Positions 1 through 7,895 of a DNA stretch of 64,000 nt are shown here, piece after piece. Source of the DNA: Pseudomonas sp. CC6-YY-74 (GTDB lineage: Bacteria > Pseudomonadota > Gammaproteobacteria > Pseudomonadales > Pseudomonadaceae); contig NZ_CP019947.1 in the NCBI RefSeq assembly GCF_002025205.1, forward strand, positions 1,891,001 through 1,955,000. Direction: 5' to 3'. The notes under the pieces are model-generated. The model worked only from the letters and a program-made list of their open reading frames with translations, made no database searches and was not told the DNA's origin. Both the position numbers and the translations under genes were made by a program. Each line of letters starts with the position of its first letter. The stretch's first letter is position 1.

Positions 1-149
1 CTGGCAATGATTGGAGCGCCAGGTTGAGTCGGGCTGGCTGAATCGGTCCGCGCCGCGATCGGCTCCGGCCATTGCCAGTAAAGGGTCAGGGCCGCGGCCA
101 CTATAGCCAGCACGGTCAGCGAGGCGATGGAACGGATGGGCAAGGGCAT
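1..149 (-). CDS. lifO: Lipase-specific foldase (lipase chaperone), N-terminal part, cut by window edge
   Basis: Only the first 49 codons are present. They begin MPLPIRSIASLTVLAIV, a short basic stretch followed by a hydrophobic anchor of about 17 residues and then an Ala/Pro/Thr-rich linker. This is the usual N-terminus of membrane-anchored lipase foldases, which hold and fold secreted class I lipases in the periplasm. GGAGGT stands just before the ATG. The gene directly follows the lipase gene on the same strand, the normal lipA-lif order. The identification rests mainly on this position and on the anchor-plus-linker layout, because the folding domain lies outside the window. Confidence 0.75.
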   Translation of the reverse strand, partial: MPLPIRSIASLTVLAIVAAALTLYWQWPEPIAARTDSASPTQPGAPIIA

Positions 150-198
150 GCGACCTCCAAGGCGGGCTGTCTTGGCCAGCCCGCAAACGTGGTAACGA

Positions 199-1127
199 TC
201 AGACGCCTTTGTTCTTCAGGCGGTTGGCATGCTGGCGATACAGCGACACTGGCTCGGTCCAGCCGCGGATACCGAACAGGTGGTTGATCGCATCGACGTG
301 GTTCATGTGGTAGCTGTCGCCGAGTACCTGGCCCAGGTAAGTGGAGCAGACCCCGACCAGACCGTCGTTTTTCTCGCTGCCGAAGGCCAGGCCGGTGATG
401 GCCAGGAACGGGTCGACCGCGTCGAAAATGTTGGTGTAAGAGGAGTCACCGGTCCAGGAGAAGTAGCGGATGTTGTAGCCGCGCACATTGTGCACTTCGG
501 TGGATTTGGCGCAGTAGCTGGCGTTGTTCACCCCCACGGATGGCGGCTGTTGAGCGCGGCGGTGCCGGCGGTGGTCAGGGTTTTCAGGGCATCGATACCA
601 CTTTGTGGATTACTGCTGCCCGATAGCAGATTGATCACCGCACCCAAGGCGTTGGCCAAGGCATTGACGCCACCTTCGATACCGCTGTCGGGCGGAATCA
701 CCCCGCGCAGTACGTCGGCGACCTTCGAACCCTTGTTGACGCCATTAATGGAGGTGACAGAGGCAACCAGATCCGGACGCAAGGAAGCGGCGACCCGCGA
801 GGTTGGCGAACCTTGACTGTGGCCGATCAGGTTGACTTTGCCGCCGTTGGCGCCGGCCCAGGCCACTATCTGTTGCGCCAGCGCTGCACCGCGCTGCTCG
901 CTGTCGTTCAGCGCAGAAACGCTGGCGACATAGACCTTGGCGCCATCGCGCTCGAGGTTCCAGGGGATGGTGTGAAAGTAGTTGATCAGGCCGCCGATGG
1001 TGTCGAAACCGGTGACACCGTGCACCAGCACGATCGGGTATTTGGTTTGAGTATAGGTACCGGCCTGGGCCTCGACGGCTCCGGCCAGGGCCAGAGCGGC
1101 CAGGGTTGTAGTGATTGCTCGACGCAT
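199..1127 (-). pseudogene. lipA: Secreted triacylglycerol lipase (family I.1/I.2), interrupted by a one-base frameshift
   Basis: The gene encodes a secreted triacylglycerol lipase. Residues 1-22 are a signal peptide (MRRAITTTLAALALAG). The core starts YPIVLVHGVTGFD, with nucleophile Ser104 in GHSQG. The downstream frame supplies the catalytic Asp in KNDGLV, the His in MNHVDAIN, and both cysteines of the family disulfide (SYCAKS and GVCSTY). The reading frame breaks at a C5 run (plus strand 531-535): the upstream frame ends NSRHPWG-stop and the downstream frame resumes GVNNASYC. Adding one G on the coding strand gives a continuous 309-residue protein, a normal length for the family. The start at 1127 is chosen over ATG 1139 because GGAGG sits 5 bases before it. 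Whether the lesion is real or a sequencing error cannot be decided here. Confidence 0.85.
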
Positions 1128-1152
1128 GGGTGCCTCCATTATTCTTCTTGTG

Positions 1153-1182
1153 GGCACGCCGGGAGACTGCGTCCGGCGTGCC
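1153..1182. promoter_or_regulatory. Perfect 10-bp inverted repeat upstream of the lipase gene
   Basis: GGCACGCCGG at 1153-1162 is matched by CCGGCGTGCC at 1173-1182, with a 10-nt loop. It lies 26-55 bases before the lipase start, so it would sit in the 5' leader or promoter. There is no T run, so it is not an obvious terminator. It could be a regulator site or an mRNA hairpin. Confidence 0.45.
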
Positions 1183-1252
1183 AAGAGTCTAAGGAGGTGA
1201 GGAGCACCGGCCCATCGCCCAGATGGGTGAATACGGCGGGAGTGTGACGAGC

Positions 1253-1414
1253 TAGTGGCCTGTACGGTTAGTTGGTTAACTCAAGTTCGGATGGTTGAGG
1301 TTCCAAGACCAGGCGCCGCGACGAGTCATAGTGGGCTATGGCGAGGAGCGGCAACGCAGTATTGGGGTCTCAAACGCCGAAATCGACTAATTGAACTAGC
1401 CACACAGGCCACTA
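1253..1414. repeat. MITE-like intergenic element with terminal inverted repeats
   Basis: The left end TAGTGGCCTGT at 1253 is repeated in inverted form at the right end (ACAGGCCACTA, ending at 1414). Similarity continues imperfectly for about 10 further bases (GGTTAGTT against GGCTAGTT). The 162-bp element holds no convincing gene and fills the gap between the lipase and the next transcription unit. It resembles a non-autonomous mobile element, but no target duplication was confirmed. Confidence 0.55.
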
Positions 1415-1447
1415 CCGACTGGGAAAGGTCAAGCTATGGCGCAACGC

Positions 1448-1576
1448 CTAGCAGATGCCCAAGCCGAGCTGCAAAAACGCCAAACCGCTCTGCTGCCAAC
1501 CCCACCAGATCAGCGCCAGCAGCGCGAGCGCGGCGGCAGCCAGCAGACCGCCGCCCAGCCAATATCGCGTGTTCAT
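1448..1576 (-). CDS. 42-residue single-span membrane peptide coupled to the MFS gene
   Basis: The ATG overlaps the stop of the MFS transporter as ATGA, which indicates translational coupling. The predicted peptide starts MNTRYWLGGG and carries one hydrophobic segment from about residue 8 to 27, rich in Ala and Leu and ending in WWGW, followed by a short tail ending GIC. The length and coupling suggest a real small membrane protein, possibly accessory to the transporter. No family was recognised and the function is unknown. Confidence 0.5.
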   Translation of the reverse strand: MNTRYWLGGGLLAAAALALLALIWWGWQQSGLAFLQLGLGIC

Positions 1577-2781
1577 GCTTCGACTCCAGCGTCTTGCAGA
1601 CGCGCCACCGGCTGCTCGCGCACCGGCCAGTTCAGCGCTGCTGCCAGCAGACTGAGGAGAATGGATATCTGCCAAACCAGGTCATAATTGCCGGTTTTAT
1701 CGTACATATAGCCGCCTAGCCAGCCTCCGAGAAAGGCACCTATCTGATGGAACAGGTAGACGATGCCGCCGAGCATCGACAAGTTGCGCACGCCAAACAT
1801 GGTCGCCACCGTGCCGTTGGTCAAGGGCACCGTGGACAACCACAACAGGCCCATGGCGATGCCGAAGGCATAGGCGCTCCAGGTGGTCAGCGGGGCCATG
1901 ACGAAGGCTGCAATCACCACCGCCCGCGCCAGATACAGGGCGCTGAGCAAACGCGGCTTGGACATGCGTCCACCGAGCCAACCGGAAAAGTAGGTACCGA
2001 ACACATTGAACAAGCCAATCAGTGCCAACACCGTGGTGCCGACCAGCGCCGGCAGGTGCTGATCGACCAGATAAGCCGGTAGATGCACGCCGATGAACAC
2101 CACCTGAAAACCACAGACGAAAAAACCTAGCGACAGTAACCAGAACCCGGAGTGGCCACAGGCCTCACGCACCGCCTCACGCAGGGTCTGCTCATGGCCG
2201 AGCACCGGCAGCGGGTGATCCTTGATCATGCTCGCCAGCGGCACGATCAAGGCAACCAGCAGGCCCAGCACCAACAACGCCGTCGACCAGCCGAGCCAGC
2301 CAATCAGACCCAGGGTGCCCGGCAACATGGCGAACTGACCGAACGAGCCCGCCGCACTGGCGATGCCCATGGCCATGCTGCGTTTCTCCACCGGCACGGC
2401 GCGACCGATCGCGCCGAGAATTACCGAGAACGACGTGCCGGACAGGCCCAGGCCGATCAGCAGACCGGCGCTCAGCGACAGCGACCCGGGCGAGTCCGCC
2501 AGGCCCATCAAGACCAGGCCAACGGCATACAGCACGCCACCGGCGATGATTGTGCGCTTGGCCCCCAGGCGGTCGGCCAGCGCACCGGTAAAGGGCTGAG
2601 CCAGGCCCCAGACCAGGTTTTGCAGGGCAATGGAGAAGGCGAACACCTCGCGGCCCCAGCCGAACTCGGCACTCATCGGCGACAAGAACAGGCCGAAGCC
2701 GTGCCGAGTGCCCAACGACAGGGCGAGGATCAGCGACCCGCCCACCATGATCCAAAACGTAGTCCGTCCTAACGACGTCAT
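1573..2781 (-). CDS. MFS transporter (oxalate/formate antiporter-like, CynX/NimT-type)
   Basis: This is a 402-residue inner-membrane carrier of the major facilitator superfamily with about 12 hydrophobic segments. The first cytoplasmic loop carries GALADRLGAKRTI, the MFS motif A (G-x-x-x-D-R-x-G-x-[KR]). The N-terminus includes TRHGFGLFLSPM and EFGWGREVFAFS, typical of the monocarboxylate/oxalate-type branch. The start MTSLGRTTFW is preferred to an upstream in-frame ATG because AGGTGAT lies just before it and the extra 25 residues do not look like a transporter N-terminus. The substrate is unknown, and no regulator is adjacent. Confidence 0.8.
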   Translation of the reverse strand: MTSLGRTTFWIMVGGSLILALSLGTRHGFGLFLSPMSAEFGWGREVFAFSIALQNLVWGLAQPFTGALADRLGAKRTIIAGGVLYAVGLVLMGLADSPGSLSLSAGLLIGLGLSGTSFSVILGAIGRAVPVEKRSMAMGIASAAGSFGQFAMLPGTLGLIGWLGWSTALLVLGLLVALIVPLASMIKDHPLPVLGHEQTLREAVREACGHSGFWLLSLGFFVCGFQVVFIGVHLPAYLVDQHLPALVGTTVLALIGLFNVFGTYFSGWLGGRMSKPRLLSALYLARAVVIAAFVMAPLTTWSAYAFGIAMGLLWLSTVPLTNGTVATMFGVRNLSMLGGIVYLFHQIGAFLGGWLGGYMYDKTGNYDLVWQISILLSLLAAALNWPVREQPVARLQDAGVEA

Positions 2782-2856
2782 CTGCCTATCACCTGAAATC
2801 CGTACCGCTGCCCAGCAGCAATCGGCTAGCTTGAAGCGCGCCGGGAGATAAGGCAA

Positions 2857-3090
2857 TCAGACCAACGGTCTGTGTTTAGGGCAACTGTTGCCAGGCACAT
2901 CCCGGCACGCCCCACTGGTAGATTCAGAGCGCGCGACTCGAACCCATAACAACGCCCCATCTACTGCGACAGCCGGGGCGTATGGCCAACGACTTAACCG
3001 CCTGGCGGTAAGCCGGCAAGCCCAAAGAGACGCCAGAACATACAGTGCGCGAGCATTGATGCGCCAATAGTTGCAGTAGCCATTTTGCGG
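2857..3090. other. Intergenic region without a supported gene
   Basis: This stretch between the MFS transporter and the terminator holds only short frames without start signals or recognisable products. The upstream region of the MFS gene must lie here, but no clear promoter is visible. Confidence 0.4.
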
Positions 3091-3130
3091 AAAGCCCTGC
3101 GCCCCTCGGCAAGGAGGGGCACAGGGCTTT
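3091..3130 (-). terminator. Strong hairpin terminator after the aminotransferase gene
   Basis: AAAGCCCTG at 3091 and CAGGGCTTT ending at 3130 pair as the outer stem. GCCCCT and AGGGGC extend the stem inward around a short loop. The A and T tracts at the two ends would let it act in either direction. It closes the amine operon that reads leftward. Confidence 0.7.
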
Positions 3131-3131
3131 C

Positions 3132-3170
3132 TGGGTGCTGGGTGCTGGGTGCTGGGTGCTGGGTGCTGGG
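3132..3170. repeat. 7-bp tandem repeat (TGGGTGC), 5.6 copies
   Basis: TGGGTGC is repeated five times without change, plus a partial TGGG. It sits between the aminotransferase stop codon and the terminator hairpin, so it is in the 3' untranslated region. Arrays like this often vary in copy number between strains. Confidence 0.9.
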
Positions 3171-3174
3171 TACG

Positions 3175-4557
3175 CTAGAGCACACCCATTTCCTGCGCGG
3201 TGCGGTCCACCGCGCGCTTGGTCTTCTCCACCAGTTCGTCCAGCTCGCCGCGCGTGGCCACCAGGGCCGGCGCCATGATCATCCGACCGAGGGTGGAGCG
3301 GATGATCAGGCCTTCCTCGAAGCCGATGGTGCGGCAGCGCCAGGTGATGTCGCTCTCGTTGGCGAAGCGTTTGCGGGTCGCCTTGTCTTCGGCGAACTGC
3401 AGCGCGGCGACCAGGCCGGTGCCCTGGATCTCGCCGACCAGCGGATGGTCACCGAACACCTGCCGCAAACACTGCTGCAGGTAGGGGCCGGTGTCGTTCT
3501 TCACCTGGCTGACCACGCCTTCGTCGCGCAGCGCCTTGATATTGGCCAACGCCACGGCGGCGGCGACCGGGTGCCCGGAGTAGGTCAGGCCGTGGGCGAA
3601 CACCCCGCCCTGCTCCACCAGTACCTCGGCGATGCGCTTGGACAGCACCAGGCCGCCCATGGGGATATAGCCCGAGGTCAGGCCCTTGGCGATCGACAGG
3701 GTGTCCGGTTCGAAGCCGAAGTACTCATGGGCGAACCACTCGCCGGTACGGCCGAAACCGCCGATCACTTCGTCGGCGCACAGCAGCACGTCGTATTGGC
3801 GGCAGATGCGCTGGACCTCCGGCCAGTAGCTTTCCGGCGGGAAGATCATGCCGCCGGCACCCTGGAACGGCTCGGCGATGAAGCCGGCAACCTTGTCCGC
3901 GCCCAGCTGGAGAATCTTCTCCTCCAGTTGCAGGGCGCAGCGGCGACCGAACTCGGCCGGAGTCAGCTCACCGCCCTGGGCGTACCAGTAGGGCTCGTCG
4001 ATATGTTCGATATCCGGCAGCATGCCGCCCATTTCGTGCATGAACTTCATGCCGCCCAGCGCGGTGCTGGCCAGGGTCGAGCCGTGGTAGCCGTTCCAGC
4101 GGCCGATCATCACCTTCTTCTCCGGCTTGCCGAGAATCTGCCAGTAGCGCCGTACCGTGCGGATCAGCACCTCGTTGGCCTCGGAGCCCGAGTTGGTATA
4201 GATCGCATGGCTGTAGTGGCCGGGCAGCAGGCTGAACAGTAGCTCGGACAGTTCCACCACCGCTGGGTGGGTGGTGTGGAAGAACATGTTGTAGTACGCC
4301 AACTGCTCCATCTGCCGAGTCGCGGCGGCCGTGAGGTCCTTACGGCCGTAACCGAGGTTGGTGCACCACAGGCCGGACATGCCATCGAGGTAGCGATTGC
4401 CGTCGTTATCCCAGAGGTACAAGCCCTCGCCTTTCACCATCACCCGCGGGCCTTCGGCATTCAGCGCCTTCTGGTCGACAAAGCCATGGATATGGTGGGC
4501 GGCGTCCAGGGCCTGGTAATCACGGGTTTCACGGCTTGGTTTGATTTGCGCATTCAT
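3175..4557 (-). CDS. Class III pyridoxal-phosphate aminotransferase (polyamine/omega-amine:pyruvate type)
   Basis: This is a 460-residue PLP enzyme of the omega-amino acid/polyamine:pyruvate transaminase group. Visible motifs are NSGSEANE (about 122-129, phosphate binding), WNGYHGST (154-161), the cofactor Asp262 in CADEVIGGFGRTG, and the Schiff-base lysine Lys291 in SIAKGLTSGY. The N-terminus (RDYQALDAAHHIHGF) resembles SpuC/GabT2-type enzymes. The start at 4557 has GAGGAGAG in front; an upstream ATG adds 12 unlikely residues. The gene follows an APC permease by 55 bp and an aldehyde dehydrogenase further upstream. Together they would import an amine, transaminate it to an aldehyde and oxidise that to an acid. 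The exact substrate is inferred only. Confidence 0.85.
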   Translation of the reverse strand: MNAQIKPSRETRDYQALDAAHHIHGFVDQKALNAEGPRVMVKGEGLYLWDNDGNRYLDGMSGLWCTNLGYGRKDLTAAATRQMEQLAYYNMFFHTTHPAVVELSELLFSLLPGHYSHAIYTNSGSEANEVLIRTVRRYWQILGKPEKKVMIGRWNGYHGSTLASTALGGMKFMHEMGGMLPDIEHIDEPYWYAQGGELTPAEFGRRCALQLEEKILQLGADKVAGFIAEPFQGAGGMIFPPESYWPEVQRICRQYDVLLCADEVIGGFGRTGEWFAHEYFGFEPDTLSIAKGLTSGYIPMGGLVLSKRIAEVLVEQGGVFAHGLTYSGHPVAAAVALANIKALRDEGVVSQVKNDTGPYLQQCLRQVFGDHPLVGEIQGTGLVAALQFAEDKATRKRFANESDITWRCRTIGFEEGLIIRSTLGRMIMAPALVATRGELDELVEKTKRAVDRTAQEMGVL

Positions 4558-4612
4558 TACAACTCTCCTCTGCCCGACAACAGGCAATAACACTAGGACC
4601 GCGCTGCGGCCT

Positions 4613-6031
4613 TCAGGCTTGGTTCGGGTTCAGCACCTTGTCGATCGGCTCCGGGCTGAACAGCGGTTTGCGCATCACGCACTTGATCCACAGCACGGCG
4701 ATCAGCGAGACGATGCCCAGCACTACTCCAGCGCTGGTGAAAATCTGCGTGGTCAGCTCCGGCGAGGGCGAGGCATACCAGGCGGCATAGAGCATGCCGA
4801 CGATGCCGAACACTTGTGGCAGCGGGTAGAACGGCGTGCGGAACGGCCGCGCCAGATCTGGATAACGCATGCGCAGGACGATCACATCGACGTGGACGAT
4901 GATGTAGGCCAGCAGCCAGGCCAGCGCGGCGGCAATCAGCAGCAGATTGATCGAATCGACACCCATCAGCAGGATCGGCAAGCCGGTGATGGCGGCGACA
5001 AACAATACGGCCACCCAGGGCGCGCCGGTACGTGCGCTAAGGCGTTTGAAGCAGGGAAACGCCTGACCGTTCTGCGCCATGCCGCTGAGCATGCGCGGGA
5101 TAGCCGCCAACGAGGTATTGAGCGTGCTGCAGGTGGCGGTGATGGCGGCGGTCACCAACAGCAGCTGACCGGTTTCGCCGAATACCGCGGTGGCGAACAG
5201 ATAGTGAGGCAGGCCGTTACTCGCCAGTTCTGCCTGCGGCACCATCAGTAGCGCACCCAGGCAGTAGAGGCTGATGGTGACGAAAATCACGCTCAGGCCG
5301 ATGATCATCGAGCGCGGAATATTGCGCTCCGGCCGGCGCGATTCTTCCACCAGCGGGCAAACGAATTCGGCGCCAACGAAGCCCCAGATGGCCAACGCGG
5401 TTAGCGCCAGAACGCCCAGACCCATAGGGTTCCAGCCTTCCAGGCTAAGGCTGGCTATGGGGGCGGCGTTCTCGTGAGCGACCGCGCTAAACCCGAGCAA
5501 CAGCAACACCACCACCATCACCAGCGCCAGCACGGACTGCAGGCGAGCGAAGATGTCGATATTGAGCAGGTTAAGCACGGTGAACAGGCCTAACACGCCG
5601 TAGGCCACCGTCATCGACGGCAATGCGCCGGGGTAGACCTTATCGATGATCAGATCGAGCAGCAGCAGCTCGGCCGACAACGCGAACATGGCCACTACTA
5701 TGTAGCCGGAGAAGGTGGCGAGAATGGCCGGGAACTGGCCGATCGCGACCTCGGTATAACTGCTCAGGCTGCCCGCACGCGGGATCATCAGCGCCAGCTC
5801 GGAAAAGGAAAAGGCGTAGCTCAGAGCCAGCAGATAGGCCAGGCCCAGCGGCACGATAAAGCCCAACCCGGCGATCCCGGCGCCTTGCAGCATGATCACC
5901 ATGACCCCTTGCGAGACCACCAGGCCGATGGCCACGGCCAGCAGGGAACCCAGGCCCAGTGCCTTGCGCGCCCCCTTTACCCGTGGTGCGGCGGCCGCAC
6001 CTTGCAGCGGAACACTTATATCCTGCGTCAT
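4613..6031 (-). CDS. APC family amino acid/polyamine permease
   Basis: This is a 472-residue inner-membrane permease with about 12 hydrophobic segments. The first segment (LGSLLAVAIGLVVSQGVMVIMLQGAG) carries the substrate-binding Gly-rich kink of the APC superfamily, and WGFVGAEFVCPLVEESRRPERNIPRS is the signature loop after segment 6. GAGGGCA precedes the ATG. It lies between an aldehyde dehydrogenase and a class III aminotransferase on the same strand, so the likely cargo is an amine, diamine or amino acid fed into that pathway. The substrate cannot be read from sequence. Confidence 0.85.
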   Translation of the reverse strand: MTQDISVPLQGAAAAPRVKGARKALGLGSLLAVAIGLVVSQGVMVIMLQGAGIAGLGFIVPLGLAYLLALSYAFSFSELALMIPRAGSLSSYTEVAIGQFPAILATFSGYIVVAMFALSAELLLLDLIIDKVYPGALPSMTVAYGVLGLFTVLNLLNIDIFARLQSVLALVMVVVLLLLGFSAVAHENAAPIASLSLEGWNPMGLGVLALTALAIWGFVGAEFVCPLVEESRRPERNIPRSMIIGLSVIFVTISLYCLGALLMVPQAELASNGLPHYLFATAVFGETGQLLLVTAAITATCSTLNTSLAAIPRMLSGMAQNGQAFPCFKRLSARTGAPWVAVLFVAAITGLPILLMGVDSINLLLIAAALAWLLAYIIVHVDVIVLRMRYPDLARPFRTPFYPLPQVFGIVGMLYAAWYASPSPELTTQIFTSAGVVLGIVSLIAVLWIKCVMRKPLFSPEPIDKVLNPNQA

Positions 6032-6073
6032 TGTCTTGCCCTCTATTGTTGTTGTAAGGAACGCACTGACTGG

Positions 6074-7564
6074 TTAACGCAACTGAAACCAGGTGGTTTT
6101 CAGCTGGGTGTACTTATCGAAGGAATGCAGCGACAGGTCGCGACCAAAGCCGGACTGCTTGCCGCCGCCGAACGGCACCGTCACATCCAGGGCGTCCACC
6201 GTGTTGACCGACACCGTGCCGGCGTTCAGTCGGCGGGCGACGCGGTGAGCGCGGTTGAGGTCATCACTCCACACAGAGGCGGCCAGGCCGTAGAGGCTGT
6301 CGTTGGCCAGGCGCACCGCCTGGTCTTCGTCGTCGAAGGCGCTGATCGCCAGTACCGGGCCGAACACTTCCTCACGGGCCAAGCGCATCTCGGCGCTGAC
6401 CCCGGTAAATAGCGTGGGCTGCACGAAGTTGCTCGAACCGTTGATGCTCAGGCGCTCGCCGCCATACACCAGCTTCGCGCCCTCGGCACGGGCGCCCTCG
6501 ATAAAGCCCATCACGCCAGCCGTCTGGCCAGCATCGACCAGGGCACCGGCGCGGCTGCTGGGGTCGAGTGGATCGCCCGGCTGCCACTGACGGGCCTTGT
6601 CGATCAGGCGCTCGACGAACTCATCGTGGATCGAGCGCTGGACCAGCAGGCGCGAGTTGGCCGAACAGACCTCGCCCTGGTTGAAGAAGATCGCGAAGGC
6701 GGCTTTTTCCGCCGCCAGATCGAGGTCCTGGCAATCATCGAAGACCAGGCTCGGGCTCTTGCCGCCGCACTCCAGCCACACCTGTTTGAGGTTCGACTGC
6801 GCCGCGTACTGCATGAAGTACTTGCCGACCTGAGTCGAGCCGGTGAACACCAGACAGTCGACATCCGGGTGCAGGCCCAAGGCCTTGCCGGCGCTCTCAC
6901 CGAGGCCCGGCAGCACATTCAGCACGCCTTCCGGGATGCCGGCTTCCAGGGCCAATTCGCCCAGACGCAGGGCGGAGAACGGCGACTGCTCCGCCGGCTT
7001 GAGCACCACGCTGTTGCCCGACGCCAGCGCCGGCGCGAGCTTCCAGGCGGCCATGTCCAGCGGGAAGTTCCACGGCACCACGGCGGCGACCACCCCGAGC
7101 GGTACGCGGGTGATGGTCGCCAGCACGTTCTGCGCGGTGGGCGCGACCTGGCCGTAGAGCTTGTCCAGGCTTTCGCCATACCAGGCGAACACATGGGCGG
7201 CGCCGGGCACGTCGATATTGAAGGCATCCATCACCGGCTTGCCCATGTTCAGCGAGTCGAGCAGCGCCAGTTCCTCGCGGTGCTGCAGAATCAACTCGGC
7301 CAAACGCAGCAGAATTTTCTTGCGCTCACCCGGCGCCATCCGCGCCCAGGAGCCCTGTTCAAAGGCCTGGCGGGCGCTGCGTACCGCCAGGTCGACCTCG
7401 ACCTCGCCGCAGGCGGTCACCTGGGCCAGCAGCTGGTTGGTCGCCGGATTGATCGCGTCGAAGCTGAGCCCGGAGGCGGCAGCCACCTGCCGGCCGCCGA
7501 TCAGTGCCTTGTCGATAAACCCTTGGCGGGCCGCCCGCTGTTGCCAATAGCTGAGATCTAACAC
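6074..7564 (-). CDS. NAD(P)-dependent aldehyde dehydrogenase (KauB/PuuC-like)
   Basis: This is a 496-residue aldehyde dehydrogenase of the gamma-aminobutyraldehyde/guanidinobutyraldehyde type. The cofactor region reads VPWNFPLDMAAWKLAPAL and FTGST. The general base is Glu265 in LECGGKSP, and the nucleophile is Cys300 in NQGEVCSANS. The C-terminus has PFGGGKQSGFGRD. The GTG at 7564 (protein MLDLSYWQQ) has GAGGGAG six bases before it. An in-frame ATG five codons upstream has no clear ribosome site, so either start is possible. It is the first gene of the amine operon and is divergent from a LysR gene that probably controls it. Confidence 0.87.
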   Translation of the reverse strand: MLDLSYWQQRAARQGFIDKALIGGRQVAAASGLSFDAINPATNQLLAQVTACGEVEVDLAVRSARQAFEQGSWARMAPGERKKILLRLAELILQHREELALLDSLNMGKPVMDAFNIDVPGAAHVFAWYGESLDKLYGQVAPTAQNVLATITRVPLGVVAAVVPWNFPLDMAAWKLAPALASGNSVVLKPAEQSPFSALRLGELALEAGIPEGVLNVLPGLGESAGKALGLHPDVDCLVFTGSTQVGKYFMQYAAQSNLKQVWLECGGKSPSLVFDDCQDLDLAAEKAAFAIFFNQGEVCSANSRLLVQRSIHDEFVERLIDKARQWQPGDPLDPSSRAGALVDAGQTAGVMGFIEGARAEGAKLVYGGERLSINGSSNFVQPTLFTGVSAEMRLAREEVFGPVLAISAFDDEDQAVRLANDSLYGLAASVWSDDLNRAHRVARRLNAGTVSVNTVDALDVTVPFGGGKQSGFGRDLSLHSFDKYTQLKTTWFQLR

Positions 7565-7895
7565 GCTGCACTCCCTCATCGACCACCACTACGGTCGAGC
7601 TTGTGGTTGGATTGAGGGAGATGGTGCGGCAGAAGACCGCAGAGGAAAATTAGTAAAAATATGCTCGGGGCCTATAAAAAAGCTCGGCAGAGCGAGCGCT
7701 CCCCAGCCGCGCAGCTGAGGTATGGTGCAGACTCGGGCGACCCTAGGAGCCTGTCGGACTTAACGCTGCCCTACGCCAGCGCGTGTGCAGTGCATGCGGC
7801 TGGCGTGGCGGAACCAGGCGGACAGCCAAGCCCGCCGCAACCCGGTCCAACAGACTGCCCGAGAGCCGGGCAGCAACAACCCAGCAGAGGTTTGC

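Noticed and set aside
528..1184. Longer lipase start at 1184
   Set aside because: The extension runs through a hairpin and lacks a ribosome site; ATG 1127 has GGAGG and begins a proper signal peptide.
2920..2965. Possible tRNA-like stretch (ACTCGAACCC)
   Set aside because: No cloverleaf could be built: acceptor and anticodon stems do not pair.
3132..3170. Tandem repeats considered as a CRISPR array
   Set aside because: Units are 7 bp and contiguous without spacers. No CRISPR array or cas gene was seen in the window.
3085..4242. 385-codon plus-strand frame opposite the aminotransferase
   Set aside because: It starts inside the terminator and tandem repeat and has no family features.
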